Assembly: GCF_020520285.1 (NCBI RefSeq)
Contig: NZ_CP084742.1
Location: 372,001-436,000 of the forward strand
Direction of reading: 5' to 3'
From: Pseudomonas sp. L5B5
Lineage (GTDB): Bacteria; Pseudomonadota; Gammaproteobacteria; Pseudomonadales; Pseudomonadaceae
DNA: 64,000 nucleotides
The position numbers and the translations under genes are program-made. Shown piece after piece: positions 16,681 through 25,174 of this stretch. A model generated the notes under the pieces. That model made no database searches, was not told the DNA's origin, and saw only the letters and a list, made by a program, of their open reading frames with translations. How positions within the stretch are numbered: position 1 is the stretch's first letter; every line of letters begins with the position of its first letter.

Positions 16681-17970
16681 ATGCTGCGGCTGTTTCTGGG
16701 GCTCTACCTGTTCCTGGTGCTGGGGTTCGCCGGGTCGATGGCGGCGGTGCAGCACATCTTCATCAACTACATGGCGGCCGACCTGATCGAGTCCTACAAC
16801 CGCGAGGCGGTGAGGGGGCCGGCCTACAGCCTGAGCGAGCAGTTACGGCCGCTCGACGAGGCAGGGCGCCAGCGTCAGCTGGAGGAGCTCAAGCCCCACT
16901 ATGGGCTGCTGCTGAAGCTGGTGAAGGCCGGCGATCTGAACCTGACCTCCCGTGAGCAAGCCCTGCTGGACTCCAGCCAGTTGGTGGTGCGCGGCGACTT
17001 CGAGGAGTTCATCTCCAGCATCGATGGCGGTCCGCAGCTGTTGAGCATCATGTTGCCGGAAGAGCAGCCCTTGACCCCGCTCTACAACATTGCCGCCTAT
17101 GCATTGCTCGGCGCCCTGGTGGGGATCGTCCTGTACTTCTGGGTGCGGCCGCACTGGCGTGACCTGGAGCGCCTGCGCTTGGCGGCCGAGCGGTTCGGCA
17201 ACAACGACCTGGGCACCCGCCTGCATCTGTCGCGGCGCTCCAACATCCGTGACCTGGCCCAGCATTTCAACCGCATGGCGGGCCGTATCGAAGGCCTGAT
17301 CGCCAACCAGCGTGAACTGACCAATGCCGTATCCCATGAACTGCGCACGCCCATTGCCCGGTTGTCCTTCGAACTCGACCAGCTCAAGCAGAACCCGGAC
17401 CCGCAGGAAAGCCAGGAGCTGATCTGCGACATGTACGCCGATCTTGGCGAGCTGGAAGAGATGGTTTCCGAACTCTTGAGCTACGCCAGCCTGGAACACG
17501 GCGCGGCGACGATCAATCGCGAGAATATCCAGGCCCAGAGCTGGCTCGACAGCGTGGTCGGCAGCGTGACCCTGGAAGCCGAGGCAGCCGGGGTGCAGTT
17601 GCTGATCCGTTCCTGCCAGGTGGAATACGTGAGCATCGAGCCACGTTTCATGGCGCGGGCGGTGATCAACCTGCTGCGCAATGCCATCCGCTACGCCGAA
17701 CGGCGGGTGGAGGTTTCCCTGGTGCGCCTGGATAACGGCTACGAGGTGCGGGTCAACGACGATGGCCCGGGTGTGCCGGTGGAAGGTCGGGAGAAGATCT
17801 TCGAGCCGTTCTCCCGGCTCGATGCCAGCCGCGACCGGCGCACCGGCGGGTTCGGTCTGGGCCTGGCGCTGGTGCGCAGGGTCTCGCAATGGCACGGTGG
17901 CAAAGTGCAGGTCATGGATTCGGAGTGGGGCGGCGCTTCGTTCCGCATGACCTGGACCCATCCCGACTGA
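16681..17970 (+). CDS. parS: Sensor histidine kinase, probable ParS
   Basis: 429 residues. TM1 at about residues 2-22, a periplasmic sensor of about 110 residues, TM2 at about 136-154, then HAMP, HisKA with His219 (NAVSHELRTP), and HATPase with NLLRNAIRYA (N box), NDDGPGV (G1) and GGFGLGLALV (G2). It should sense an envelope signal, cationic peptides if truly ParS, and phosphorylate the regulator encoded immediately upstream (stop TGA directly followed by this ATG). It converges on mipA across a strong terminator. RstB-like kinases are the main alternative. Confidence 0.75.
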   Translation: MLRLFLGLYLFLVLGFAGSMAAVQHIFINYMAADLIESYNREAVRGPAYSLSEQLRPLDEAGRQRQLEELKPHYGLLLKLVKAGDLNLTSREQALLDSSQLVVRGDFEEFISSIDGGPQLLSIMLPEEQPLTPLYNIAAYALLGALVGIVLYFWVRPHWRDLERLRLAAERFGNNDLGTRLHLSRRSNIRDLAQHFNRMAGRIEGLIANQRELTNAVSHELRTPIARLSFELDQLKQNPDPQESQELICDMYADLGELEEMVSELLSYASLEHGAATINRENIQAQSWLDSVVGSVTLEAEAAGVQLLIRSCQVEYVSIEPRFMARAVINLLRNAIRYAERRVEVSLVRLDNGYEVRVNDDGPGVPVEGREKIFEPFSRLDASRDRRTGGFGLGLALVRRVSQWHGGKVQVMDSEWGGASFRMTWTHPD

Positions 17971-17996
17971 GCCGCGCCAGGCCTGAGGGGGAAAAC

Positions 17997-18028
17997 AGAA
18001 CGGCCCGTGATCACGGGCCGTTTTTTTT
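17997..18028. terminator. Rho-independent terminator between parS-like and mipA-like genes
   Basis: The palindrome CGGCCCGTGATCACGGGCCG is followed by eight T and preceded by AGAA. A near-ideal intrinsic terminator for the kinase transcript, possibly bidirectional. Confidence 0.93.
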
Positions 18029-18034
18029 GCTGCT

Positions 18035-18835
18035 CTAGAAGCTGTATTCGATCTGGGTGGAAAGGACCGTCTGCAGGCGCCGGTCGACGATCGGGCTGTC
18101 GGCGGCTTTCTTGCCCAGGTAGTCCATCGACAGTTGGGTGGACAGCTTGGTCTGCTCGTTGAGCGGCAAGCTCCAGGTCAGGTCGGCACCGCTGCTGACC
18201 AGCCCGCCCTTGGCGTTGTAGGCGCCGAAGCGGCTGTTGGCCGCCTGGTTGCTGCTGACGCCGTACCAGGTCTGCATGTAGTCGGCGTTGCCGAACAGGG
18301 TGTTGACGCTGGCATCGAGGCTGCCGTAGTTGCCTTCATACAGGTTGGTGCCGATGCTCAGCTCCAGCTGGCTGTAGGCGCGGCCGGTATCGCGGTTGCT
18401 GTTCTTCTTCACCGCGTGGGTCACGGTAGCGCCCAGCTCGAACGGGCCCAGGTCGTAGCCCAGGTGGGCGCCGTACTGTGCGCGGGACTTGATGTCGCCC
18501 ATGCCTCGCAGGCGCTTGGAGCCCTGGCCCACATGGTTCTTGTCGCGACGCGATTCGCTTGGGCCGACCCAGGTGCTGAACGACAGGTCGCCCCACTTGT
18601 TGCCCCAGCCCAGGCCCTGTTCGGTGTTGAGGAAGATGCCGTAGGGGCTGACGACCTCGGCGCCGAGGATCGGCACCACGGTACGCTCGTCGCTGCCGCT
18701 GTAGCGTGGAACGCTGGCCACCCCGGCATTGACGCCGAATTTCCAGTCCTCGGCATTCGCCACGGTCGAGGCCGTGGTCAGGCCCAGGGTGCCGAGCCAC
18801 AGGGCGGTGGTGGCGGAGCGTTTCAGGGTTTTCAT
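18035..18835 (-). CDS. mipA: MipA/OmpV-family outer-membrane protein
   Basis: 266 residues with a clear signal peptide (cleavage after VANA, about residue 28). Alternating beta-strand pattern and a C-terminal aromatic (QIEYSF), as for an outer-membrane beta-barrel. MipA was named as a scaffold linking MltA to PBP1B in E. coli; in P. aeruginosa the mipBA pair is linked to envelope stress by polymyxins. It starts 6 bp after the stop of the upstream serine-hydrolase-like gene, so the two are one operon. Confidence 0.88.
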   Translation of the reverse strand: MKTLKRSATTALWLGTLGLTTASTVANAEDWKFGVNAGVASVPRYSGSDERTVVPILGAEVVSPYGIFLNTEQGLGWGNKWGDLSFSTWVGPSESRRDKNHVGQGSKRLRGMGDIKSRAQYGAHLGYDLGPFELGATVTHAVKKNSNRDTGRAYSQLELSIGTNLYEGNYGSLDASVNTLFGNADYMQTWYGVSSNQAANSRFGAYNAKGGLVSSGADLTWSLPLNEQTKLSTQLSMDYLGKKAADSPIVDRRLQTVLSTQIEYSF

Positions 18836-18841
18836 ATCGGT

Positions 18842-20665
18842 TTAGAACCTCAAGTAGTTGGAGTTATAGGAGCGTTTGAACGAGTAGCCCAGGACGTTGA
18901 CCCCGTTGATCTGGCGTCGCACGGTGCCGCCCAGGCCGGGACCATGACCGGCGATCACCGCATGCGCGTTGTCCACCGGGGCCAGGATGTAGTCAGTCAG
19001 GGTGCGGCCCTGCTGCAGGCTGCGGATCATCAGGAAACCCTCTTCCAGGGCGATGCTGACTCCGCTCACGGGAGTGCTTTCCTCGCTGTCGCCAAGGGCT
19101 TCGTAGGTGCCCACCGTGGCCAGCCAGTTGTCGGGCAGCGGCACCGGATCGATGCGCTCGCCCACCGCCAGCAACTGGCCGTGGCTCTTGGCGGTGAACA
19201 CCCGGTGTCCCTGGATGCTGACTACATCCAGTTGCACCCGGCCCAGGTCACCCAGGTCCTGGAGCCAGAGGCCGAGGATTTTTTTCTGCGCCCGCAGCCA
19301 GCCATGTTCGTCACGCAGGAGTTCGAAGCGGATGTCGGCCACCTCGCCGAACAAGCGCTGGCCCTGGTCCTTGATCCGCAGCACCCCAAAGGCCGTGGCA
19401 TAGAAGCCGGCCAGTTGCTGGCGGTCGGCGGCTTCCGGCACCCGGCGCCGTACCGCCGGCTCCAGGTGTGGCTGGCCAGTACCCGCGTATTGTTCCTCGG
19501 GAGCACCATGGGCCTGCAGCAGCATGCGCAGGGCCTGGGTCACCAGATTCGGGACGAGGGTTTCGCCCGTGTCGGAGTTGCTCATCACGATCACTGCCAG
19601 CTGTTGTTCCGCCAGCACGCTGACCTGAGCATGGAAGTTGTTGCCGATGCCGCTGTGCTGCCAGGTACGAATGCCGGGGCGTACCCACTCGTCGCCGCAG
19701 GGTGAGAGGAACCAGCCCAGGCCCACTTCACAGTCGAAATCCAGGGCATTGCCAATGTTCTGCGGGCGGGTCATCTCCTGGATCGAGTTGGCCGACAGCA
19801 GTTGGCGCTGCTTGTAGTGACCCTGGGCGAACAGCATCCGGATGAACTGGCTCAGATCCCGTGGGCTGGTCCACAGGCCGCCGGCAGCAATGTCGCGGTC
19901 CGGGCTGTGGGCGCTGGCGGCACCGTCCTGGTAACCGCGGGCGCGATAGGGCTCCTGGCGGCTGTCACCGATGAAGCTCGACTGGCGCATGCCCAGGGGC
20001 CGCAACAGGCTGGTTTGCAGGTGCTGCTCGAAATCCTGGCCGGTGCTGCGCTCGATGGCCGCGCCCAGCAAGGCGTAGCCGAGATTGGAATAGGCGGTCC
20101 GGGTGCCGGGGGTATTGTTCAGCCATACGCCGCTGACCTTTTGCGGTAGCTGGCTCAGGACATGGGGGGTACGCAGGTCATGCAGGTATTCGGCGGGCAT
20201 GCCGGCCTGGTGGCTGAGCAGGCGGCGCAGGGTCACTGCCTGGTCGGCGGCGCTCTGGTCATCGTGGAAGCGCGAACGGACGTAGAACTCCTTGAGCGTG
20301 GACTGCAGAGGGGCGTCCAGTTGCAAGCGCTGCTGTTCCACCAGTTGCATCACTGCCGTGGCGGTCAGCAGTTGCGACAGCGCGCCGGCGCGAAACGCGG
20401 TGTTCTCGGTCACTTGCAGGCCTCGGTCCCTGTCGGCGAAACCAAAGCCCCGGGCCCATATCAACTCCTGGCCGTCTACCAAGGCGATGGACAGACCGGG
20501 CACCTGGTGCTCGGCCATCTGCTGCGGGATGTGCTGTTTCAGGTAGCGGATGATGCTGGCGTAGTCACCCTGGGCGATGGCCGGCGGGGTCGACGGCTGG
20601 CCATTGCAGCCCAGGTTGCTGAGCACGATGCCCAGCAGCGGCAGGCCAAAGAGTTTGGCGGACAT
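18842..20665 (-). CDS. Beta-lactamase-fold serine hydrolase homologue lacking the SxxK nucleophile (MipB/PA1797-like)
   Basis: 607 residues from the ATG at 20665. A hydrophobic leader ends in NLGC (Cys20), so it may be a lipoprotein, although the lipobox is imperfect. The N-terminal 350 residues align with class-C beta-lactamase/EstB-like hydrolases. YSN (192-194) and a His-Ser-Gly near the usual KTG position are kept. At the nucleophile motif, however, FRAGALSQ (91-98) has Ala95 where Ser and Gln98 where Lys are expected. A C-terminal extension of about 200 residues follows. Probably a non-catalytic sensor or binder, co-transcribed with mipA. Confidence 0.82.
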   Translation of the reverse strand: MSAKLFGLPLLGIVLSNLGCNGQPSTPPAIAQGDYASIIRYLKQHIPQQMAEHQVPGLSIALVDGQELIWARGFGFADRDRGLQVTENTAFRAGALSQLLTATAVMQLVEQQRLQLDAPLQSTLKEFYVRSRFHDDQSAADQAVTLRRLLSHQAGMPAEYLHDLRTPHVLSQLPQKVSGVWLNNTPGTRTAYSNLGYALLGAAIERSTGQDFEQHLQTSLLRPLGMRQSSFIGDSRQEPYRARGYQDGAASAHSPDRDIAAGGLWTSPRDLSQFIRMLFAQGHYKQRQLLSANSIQEMTRPQNIGNALDFDCEVGLGWFLSPCGDEWVRPGIRTWQHSGIGNNFHAQVSVLAEQQLAVIVMSNSDTGETLVPNLVTQALRMLLQAHGAPEEQYAGTGQPHLEPAVRRRVPEAADRQQLAGFYATAFGVLRIKDQGQRLFGEVADIRFELLRDEHGWLRAQKKILGLWLQDLGDLGRVQLDVVSIQGHRVFTAKSHGQLLAVGERIDPVPLPDNWLATVGTYEALGDSEESTPVSGVSIALEEGFLMIRSLQQGRTLTDYILAPVDNAHAVIAGHGPGLGGTVRRQINGVNVLGYSFKRSYNSNYLRF

Positions 20666-20828
20666 GAAACACCCGGGCACAAGGATTGGATGCCGGGAAT
20701 GCTAGGGAAGGGCGTGCGGCCAGTCTTTGGCAGCTTTGTCAGGAAAATGTCAAAGAGTGTTAAACCGGCAGTTAACCAGGGCTGCCGTGGCGCTGATGAA
20801 ATTTTCACAAGTGGCAGGTTAAGCTGCG

Positions 20829-20997
20829 CGCCTCTTTGGGGAGTAGCCTGCCACCGTTTGTTGCGGTGGAGCCCGTATCAACATTCTCGGCAACTTGCCG
20901 TGGTGCGGGCGCCGTTGCGGTTGGTGAGACCATCGACATACCTGCGCTGAAGTCGGGCGCGTGGGCATGTCGTGGACTCAAGCCCGACCGGAAGACC
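20829..20997 (+). ncRNA. yybP-ykoY manganese riboswitch
   Basis: The family hallmark TTTGGGGAGTAGCC is at 20835-20848, followed by a second conserved part (GGTGAGACCATCGACATACC, 20922-20942) and the closing GGACTCAAGCCCGACCGG (20973-20990), just before mntP. Known yybP-ykoY RNAs bind Mn2+ and switch on manganese exporters. The boundaries are approximate. It accounts for most of the 336-bp interval between the serine-hydrolase-like gene and mntP. Confidence 0.9.
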
Positions 20998-21001
20998 CAA
21001 G

Positions 21002-21574
21002 ATGAACCCAGCCTCGATCATTTTCCTCGCCTTCGCCATGTCCACCGACGCCTTCGCGGCCGCGGTCGGCAAGGGGTCTGCCATGTTCAAGCCGCGCTTG
21101 CTCGAAGCCTTGCGCATCGGCCTGATATTCGGCGTCATCGAAGCCATCACCCCAATAGTCGGCTGGTTCATCGGCCAGGCTGCGGCGCAGTGGGCGGCCG
21201 CCTGGGACCACTGGATCGCTTTCACTCTGCTGTCGGCGTTGGGCCTGCACATGATCTACAACGGGGTACGCCTGGAAGCCGAGGCCGAGCCACAGCCCCC
21301 CAGGGCACACGGGTTCTGGTTGCTGGCGGTCACCGGTTTTGCCACCAGTATCGATGCCTTGGCGGTAGGGGTCGGGCTGGCCTTCGTCAACGTCAATATC
21401 TGGGTGGCGGCCAGCGCAATTGGCCTGGCCACCATGACGATGGTCACCCTGGGTGTGATGCTGGGCCGGGCCATTGGTACGGTCATGGGGCAGCGAGCCG
21501 AAGCGCTGGGTGGCGTGGTGTTGATCATCGTCGGCAGTGCGATTCTCTACGAACACTTGTCGGCGGTGGCTTGA
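21002..21574 (+). CDS. mntP: Manganese efflux pump
   Basis: 190 residues, six predicted membrane helices in two repeats, with the conserved Asp of each half ([12 protein letters not shown] near residue 14 and [11 protein letters not shown]). MntP exports Mn2+ across the inner membrane. The ATG at 21002 follows the riboswitch; an upstream in-frame start (20972) would lie inside the aptamer. A strong terminator follows at once. Confidence 0.95.
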   Translation: MNPASIIFLAFAMSTDAFAAAVGKGSAMFKPRLLEALRIGLIFGVIEAITPIVGWFIGQAAAQWAAAWDHWIAFTLLSALGLHMIYNGVRLEAEAEPQPPRAHGFWLLAVTGFATSIDALAVGVGLAFVNVNIWVAASAIGLATMTMVTLGVMLGRAIGTVMGQRAEALGGVVLIIVGSAILYEHLSAVA

Positions 21575-21598
21575 CCCTATAGTTGCTATAGGGTTTTT
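21574..21598 (+). terminator. Rho-independent terminator after mntP
   Basis: ACCCTATAG-TTG-CTATAGGGT followed by TTTT. A short perfect stem with a T-run, starting at the mntP stop codon. Confidence 0.88.
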
Positions 21599-21630
21599 AC
21601 TGGCGATCACCTCAATACGGAGTGATCGAC

Positions 21631-21888
21631 ATGAGCTTTTTCAAACGTTTGCTGATGGGGCATCACGGCAGTGGACACGGCGGTTCCCGGGGCGGACATC
21701 AGGGTTCCCATGGCTCTTCGGGCGCCGCCGCCAGCGCCTGCGCACAATGCCGGGCTATGAATGCACCGGGTGCACGGTTCTGCCAGCAATGCGCGGCGGC
21801 ACTGGTTCCGCTCGCCTGTGGCCAATGCGGGGCGTCGATGCCGCCCGGCGCGCGATTCTGCGGGCAGTGCGGCCGCGCCTCGGGTTGA
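21631..21888 (+). CDS. Small double zinc-ribbon protein
   Basis: 85 residues. A Gly/His/Ser-rich N-terminal half is followed by two zinc-ribbon knuckle pairs (CAQC...CQQC and CGQC...CGQC), each CxxC-x12-CxxC. The ATG at 21631 has GGAG nine bases upstream; a GTG three codons earlier is less likely. No enzyme domain is present; such DZR proteins usually act as adaptors. The His-rich linker could also bind metal. It sits directly after mntP but has its own ribosome site after the terminator. Confidence 0.75.
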   Translation: MSFFKRLLMGHHGSGHGGSRGGHQGSHGSSGAAASACAQCRAMNAPGARFCQQCAAALVPLACGQCGASMPPGARFCGQCGRASG

Positions 21889-21897
21889 GGCGCGGCC
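21871..21897. terminator. Hairpin overlapping the zinc-ribbon stop codon
   Basis: GGCCGCGCCTC pairs perfectly with GAGGCGCGGCC across a 5-nt loop. It includes the stop codon at 21886-21888 and lies between converging genes; no T-run follows. Confidence 0.5.
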
Positions 21898-21904
21898 ACC
21901 GGGT

Positions 21905-22471
21905 TTACAACGCCAGGCTGTGGATCACCTGGGTGGCGTCATCAGGGTCGATGGCGCTGCGCATGCCCAGGACCTTGGCCAGCCGGCGCATGCCGTAGTG
22001 GGTGGCCGAGTCCACCGAGTACATCTGCTGGAAGCCGTTGTGGCGGGCTTCGTCGATCAGGTGTTGCATCAGCAGCGCACCCAGGCCCTTGCCCTGCCAC
22101 TCATCGGCGATGGTCACGGCGAATTCGCAACGCCAGGGCTGGTCGTCCACCTGGGCATAACGGCTGATGCCCACCTCGCGCAACTCGCCGTTGTCGTGCA
22201 CCAGGGCCACGTAGGCCACCCGCTGCGGCGTACCCACATCCATCAGTTGATCCAGCAATTGATCGCCCACCTCCTTGACCTCGCCCAGAAAGCGCTGGTG
22301 CCGCGTGGCGGGGGAGAGGTTTTCGATGAAGGCCTTTTCCCGCTGGCGGTCCTGGGGTCGCAATGGACGGATCAAGACATGGCTGTCGTCGCTCAAGGCG
22401 TCGATCCAGTACTGGCCTTGCTGTGCCGGGAACGGTGGGTGAGGAAGCCTATCGAGAGCGCTGCTGGACAT
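21905..22471 (-). CDS. GNAT-family N-acetyltransferase
   Basis: 188 residues. The acetyl-CoA-binding motif A (ADEWQGKGLGALLMQHLID) lies in the C-terminal half, after a beta-rich N-terminus starting HVLIRPLRPQD. This length and the RPLRPQDR start resemble the acetyltransferase domain of Pat-type protein acetylases, but the substrate is unknown. The ATG at 22471 has GGAGA upstream. A perfect Anr/Fnr box is centred 90 bp upstream, so expression probably rises when oxygen falls. Confidence 0.85.
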   Translation of the reverse strand: MSSSALDRLPHPPFPAQQGQYWIDALSDDSHVLIRPLRPQDRQREKAFIENLSPATRHQRFLGEVKEVGDQLLDQLMDVGTPQRVAYVALVHDNGELREVGISRYAQVDDQPWRCEFAVTIADEWQGKGLGALLMQHLIDEARHNGFQQMYSVDSATHYGMRRLAKVLGMRSAIDPDDATQVIHSLAL

Positions 22472-22554
22472 GGTCAAGTCTCCTGGGAGCAAGTAAGGGG
22501 CTGCAATCACGGCCCTGATTGCCCCCAGGTTTACCCCTGTGGCGATCTGGGGGC

Positions 22555-22568
22555 TTGATCGGCATCAA
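22555..22568. promoter_or_regulatory. Perfect Anr/Fnr box upstream of the GNAT gene
   Basis: TTGATCGGCATCAA matches TTGAT-N4-ATCAA. It is centred 90 bp upstream of the GNAT start and 165 bp upstream of the divergent haem-motif gene, so the acetyltransferase is the better target. Confidence 0.75.
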
Positions 22569-22726
22569 TATCTGCTGCCGAGTGCGCAACCGGCTGATCA
22601 TCGGTCATCGGTAGCACCGTGCAGGCAATTGGCTATTGGGTTTATCGCCTAATGTTCTGCGTGGGCCGGGCCAGCCCCCGCATTGGCTGATCTACGCTCT
22701 CGAGCAGGACAGACAGGAGTCATGAC

Positions 22727-24415
22727 ATGGACCGTCAGAGCCGCAGGATGGGTTCGTTGTGCACGTTGTTTTCCAGGGCCCTGGCCAGTGGCCTGATGCT
22801 GCTGGGCGCCTCGGCCCATGCCGAACCGGTGGCGATCACGGTGTCGCCCAATGTGCCGACCGATATCCCCGGGGGCGCACCCCAGGCATCGCTGGCCGCC
22901 GCCGCAGCCTTCGCCTGGCAGGAATTCATTGCCCTGAACTGGCCGGCCCGCGCCGGACAGCGCGATGTGCCCGACCTCAATCGGCCTTTCGGTTCCCCCG
23001 GCGGGCCGCTGGTGTGGCAGACCTACCGCAGCAAGGTGGAGATCTTCCCGGGCAACGGCAGTGCCAGTGTCGGGCCGCCGGGTTATTCCCCCTCCGGTGC
23101 CCCCAGCTATGGCTATAACACGGCGCCGAGCTACAACTATGCGATCCCGGTGCCCGCTTGCCCGGGTCAGGCCGCGGTGCCCCAGCCGGCCTGGATCAAC
23201 CTCGACGAGATCACCCAGATCGGGCTGAACCAGATGTTCGCCGGAACCTCGCCCAGTGCCCCGGTCAATGGCAATTCGCAACCGCAGCTGGTGCGTTTCC
23301 TGGCCAAGGCCAACCAGGCGCAATACGCCTATGTCGCGGCCAACCAGTACTGGTACAGCAATGCCGCGTTGCGCCAGGCGGCGCAGAACTTCTTCAACGC
23401 GGTCCGGCAGACGCCCCCGACGTTTCCGGGCAGCAGGGTGGCGTTTCCCAAGGGCACGATCGAGGTCAAGTCGGCCTGGCGCAAGCTGGCACCCGGCGAG
23501 GCCCCGGCGCGCTTTCACCGCCAGGCCGTGCGTTTCTATGAGCGCAAGGGCGCGAATAACAGCCTCTGCTACTTCGAGGACCAGTGGGCCATGGTCGCGC
23601 TGCACATCATCCAGAAGACGCCGTCGGCCCCCAACTTCATCTACGCCACCTTCGAGCAGAGCGACAATATCCTGCTCGCCGACGGCTCGCGGGTCGAGGA
23701 TCAGGACGGCGTCATCGTCCGGCGTCCACCGGTCTCGTCCCCGACTACTCCGCCCCTGACCTACCAGGACTCGCCGAGCAATCCCCAGGTCAAGGCCAAT
23801 GGCCCGTTCTGCCGGCCCGGCAAGCAGTTGTATTTCCAGGAGACACCCGGCAGCGGCAAACCCGGTGGGGGCTCGATCTGCGTCAACCAGCGCTATGAGT
23901 CGATCACCTCCGAGGTGATCCAGGCCAATCGCAATGCGCACCAGGCCATCCAGGCCTACACCCAGAGCCGCAGGATCGCGGGTTCGCCCTGGCAGTACTA
24001 CAAGCTGGTCTCGGTCCAGGCCCAGCCCTTCGACGTCAGCCAGATCTCCAGGAGCGACGTCAGCCACGGCCCGACAGTGTTCTACCAGGCCAACATCATG
24101 GTCGAGACCGACTACACCCTGCAGCAGTTCAAAGGTCGGATTGCCGCCAATGGCGCGCCGACGTCCTACCAGGCCGCAGGGGCGCCGCCCCCGCCCAATG
24201 TGTATTCACTGACCAACCGCCCACCCGTGGCCCAGGGCGTGAACATGGGCGGATGCATGGGGTGCCATGGCAACGCCCAGGTCGCCGGCTACGACTTCAG
24301 CTTCATCCTCAAGGGCGGCCAGGTCAGGCTGCCCGAAGCCCCGGGTGGCAATGCGGCGGCCGAAGCCAGTGCGCGTTACCTGGAGCTGTTCAACCCCCAT
24401 ATCGAAGGGCAATAG
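22727..24415 (+). CDS. Exported protein with one C-terminal haem-c motif, function unknown
   Basis: 562 residues. A signal peptide (Arg-rich start, hydrophobic stretch, cleavage near AHA, residue 32) predicts export. The long middle is Pro/Gly/Tyr-rich with no fold I recognise. One CMGCH haem-attachment motif is at residues 510-514, followed by only about 50 residues, which is short for a complete cytochrome c fold. It is probably periplasmic and mono-haem. The ATG at 22727 has AGGAG upstream. The next gene starts 2 bp after the stop, so the two products very likely work together. Confidence 0.72.
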   Translation: MDRQSRRMGSLCTLFSRALASGLMLLGASAHAEPVAITVSPNVPTDIPGGAPQASLAAAAAFAWQEFIALNWPARAGQRDVPDLNRPFGSPGGPLVWQTYRSKVEIFPGNGSASVGPPGYSPSGAPSYGYNTAPSYNYAIPVPACPGQAAVPQPAWINLDEITQIGLNQMFAGTSPSAPVNGNSQPQLVRFLAKANQAQYAYVAANQYWYSNAALRQAAQNFFNAVRQTPPTFPGSRVAFPKGTIEVKSAWRKLAPGEAPARFHRQAVRFYERKGANNSLCYFEDQWAMVALHIIQKTPSAPNFIYATFEQSDNILLADGSRVEDQDGVIVRRPPVSSPTTPPLTYQDSPSNPQVKANGPFCRPGKQLYFQETPGSGKPGGGSICVNQRYESITSEVIQANRNAHQAIQAYTQSRRIAGSPWQYYKLVSVQAQPFDVSQISRSDVSHGPTVFYQANIMVETDYTLQQFKGRIAANGAPTSYQAAGAPPPPNVYSLTNRPPVAQGVNMGGCMGCHGNAQVAGYDFSFILKGGQVRLPEAPGGNAAAEASARYLELFNPHIEGQ

Positions 24416-24417
24416 TC

Positions 24418-24768
24418 ATGGCGCTCAATAGCTTCAAGGATGTGCAGAACCTTCTCGACACCTTTGTCGCGCAGAACAACCTGGACATTTCCGGGGCGCC
24501 CCACGGCGCGTTCTGGCAGACCTCCTACCAGGCCTTCGTGACGGGCAGTGTGCCAGGGGTGCAGAACCCGTCGACAGGGCAGGCGCTCCCGATCCTGGTC
24601 AAGGGTGATGGTGCGCATTCGAACATCATCTATGCCTTGAGTGGCACCCAGGGCACCTTCTGGGGGCCGGACGGAGCATTCGGCCAGATGCCCCCGGGCG
24701 GCCCCTACCTGGCCCAGGCCCAGCTCGATGAGCTCAGTGCCTGGATCAGCAAGGGCTGCCCGCCGTAA
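24418..24768 (+). CDS. Small protein paired with the haem-motif protein, function unknown
   Basis: 116 residues, no signal peptide visible. It starts 2 bp after the preceding stop. The C-terminal half reads like the end of a cytochrome c domain: an HSNIIYAL helix, MPPGG at 91-95 (the usual setting of the axial Met loop), and a last helix ending LSAWISKGCPP. There is no CxxCH. It may therefore complement or mimic the short haem domain of its partner. This is inference from pattern alone; I know no named family. Confidence 0.65.
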   Translation: MALNSFKDVQNLLDTFVAQNNLDISGAPHGAFWQTSYQAFVTGSVPGVQNPSTGQALPILVKGDGAHSNIIYALSGTQGTFWGPDGAFGQMPPGGPYLAQAQLDELSAWISKGCPP

Positions 24769-24780
24769 GGGCAGGGGGTC

Positions 24781-25110
24781 TTAGTTGCTGTAGCTGGCCA
24801 GGGCCATTTCGGTCCCTTGCGCCAGGGGCTTGCGGCCACGGGTGCGCCAATGCTCGATCAATGCCCGACCGTGGGCCATGCCGGCCTGCAGGGCGGCATC
24901 GGTGCTGGCGTAGTCATTGCCGTAGGGCGGGCAGGCGAAGTGCAGGGAGAAGCACGGGTGCTGGCCCTGGCCGGTCAGGCGCCCGACGTAGCTGTAGCTG
25001 GCACCGGATTGGTGCGGATCAAGGCTCGGCGAGCTCGGCTCGCGGATGATCATCACGTAGATGTCATGCTCGAATTGGGTGTCTTGGTACCAACTGCTTG
25101 AAGAATCCAT
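24781..25110 (-). CDS. Hypothetical protein, 109 residues
   Basis: No family recognised. The start at 25110 is supported by AGGTGG seven bases upstream. The sequence is soluble-looking, with an acidic, Ser-rich N-terminus and a C-terminal helix (ALQAGMAHGRALIEHWRTRG). The composition and third-position GC match neighbouring genes, so it is probably real. It lies 64 bp downstream of the amidase gene on the same strand and may share its transcript. Confidence 0.6.
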   Translation of the reverse strand: MDSSSSWYQDTQFEHDIYVMIIREPSSPSLDPHQSGASYSYVGRLTGQGQHPCFSLHFACPPYGNDYASTDAALQAGMAHGRALIEHWRTRGRKPLAQGTEMALASYSN

Positions 25111-25174
25111 GGTCCACCTCCTTGTCCGTATTCTGTCGCTGGCGAGAAACGCCGGGTCGTGCTGTGCAGGTTGC

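Noticed and set aside
22649..24067. 472-codon open frame opposite the haem-motif gene
   Set aside because: Very Arg/Gly/Leu-rich and no start signal; the plus-strand gene has a signal peptide and ribosome site.
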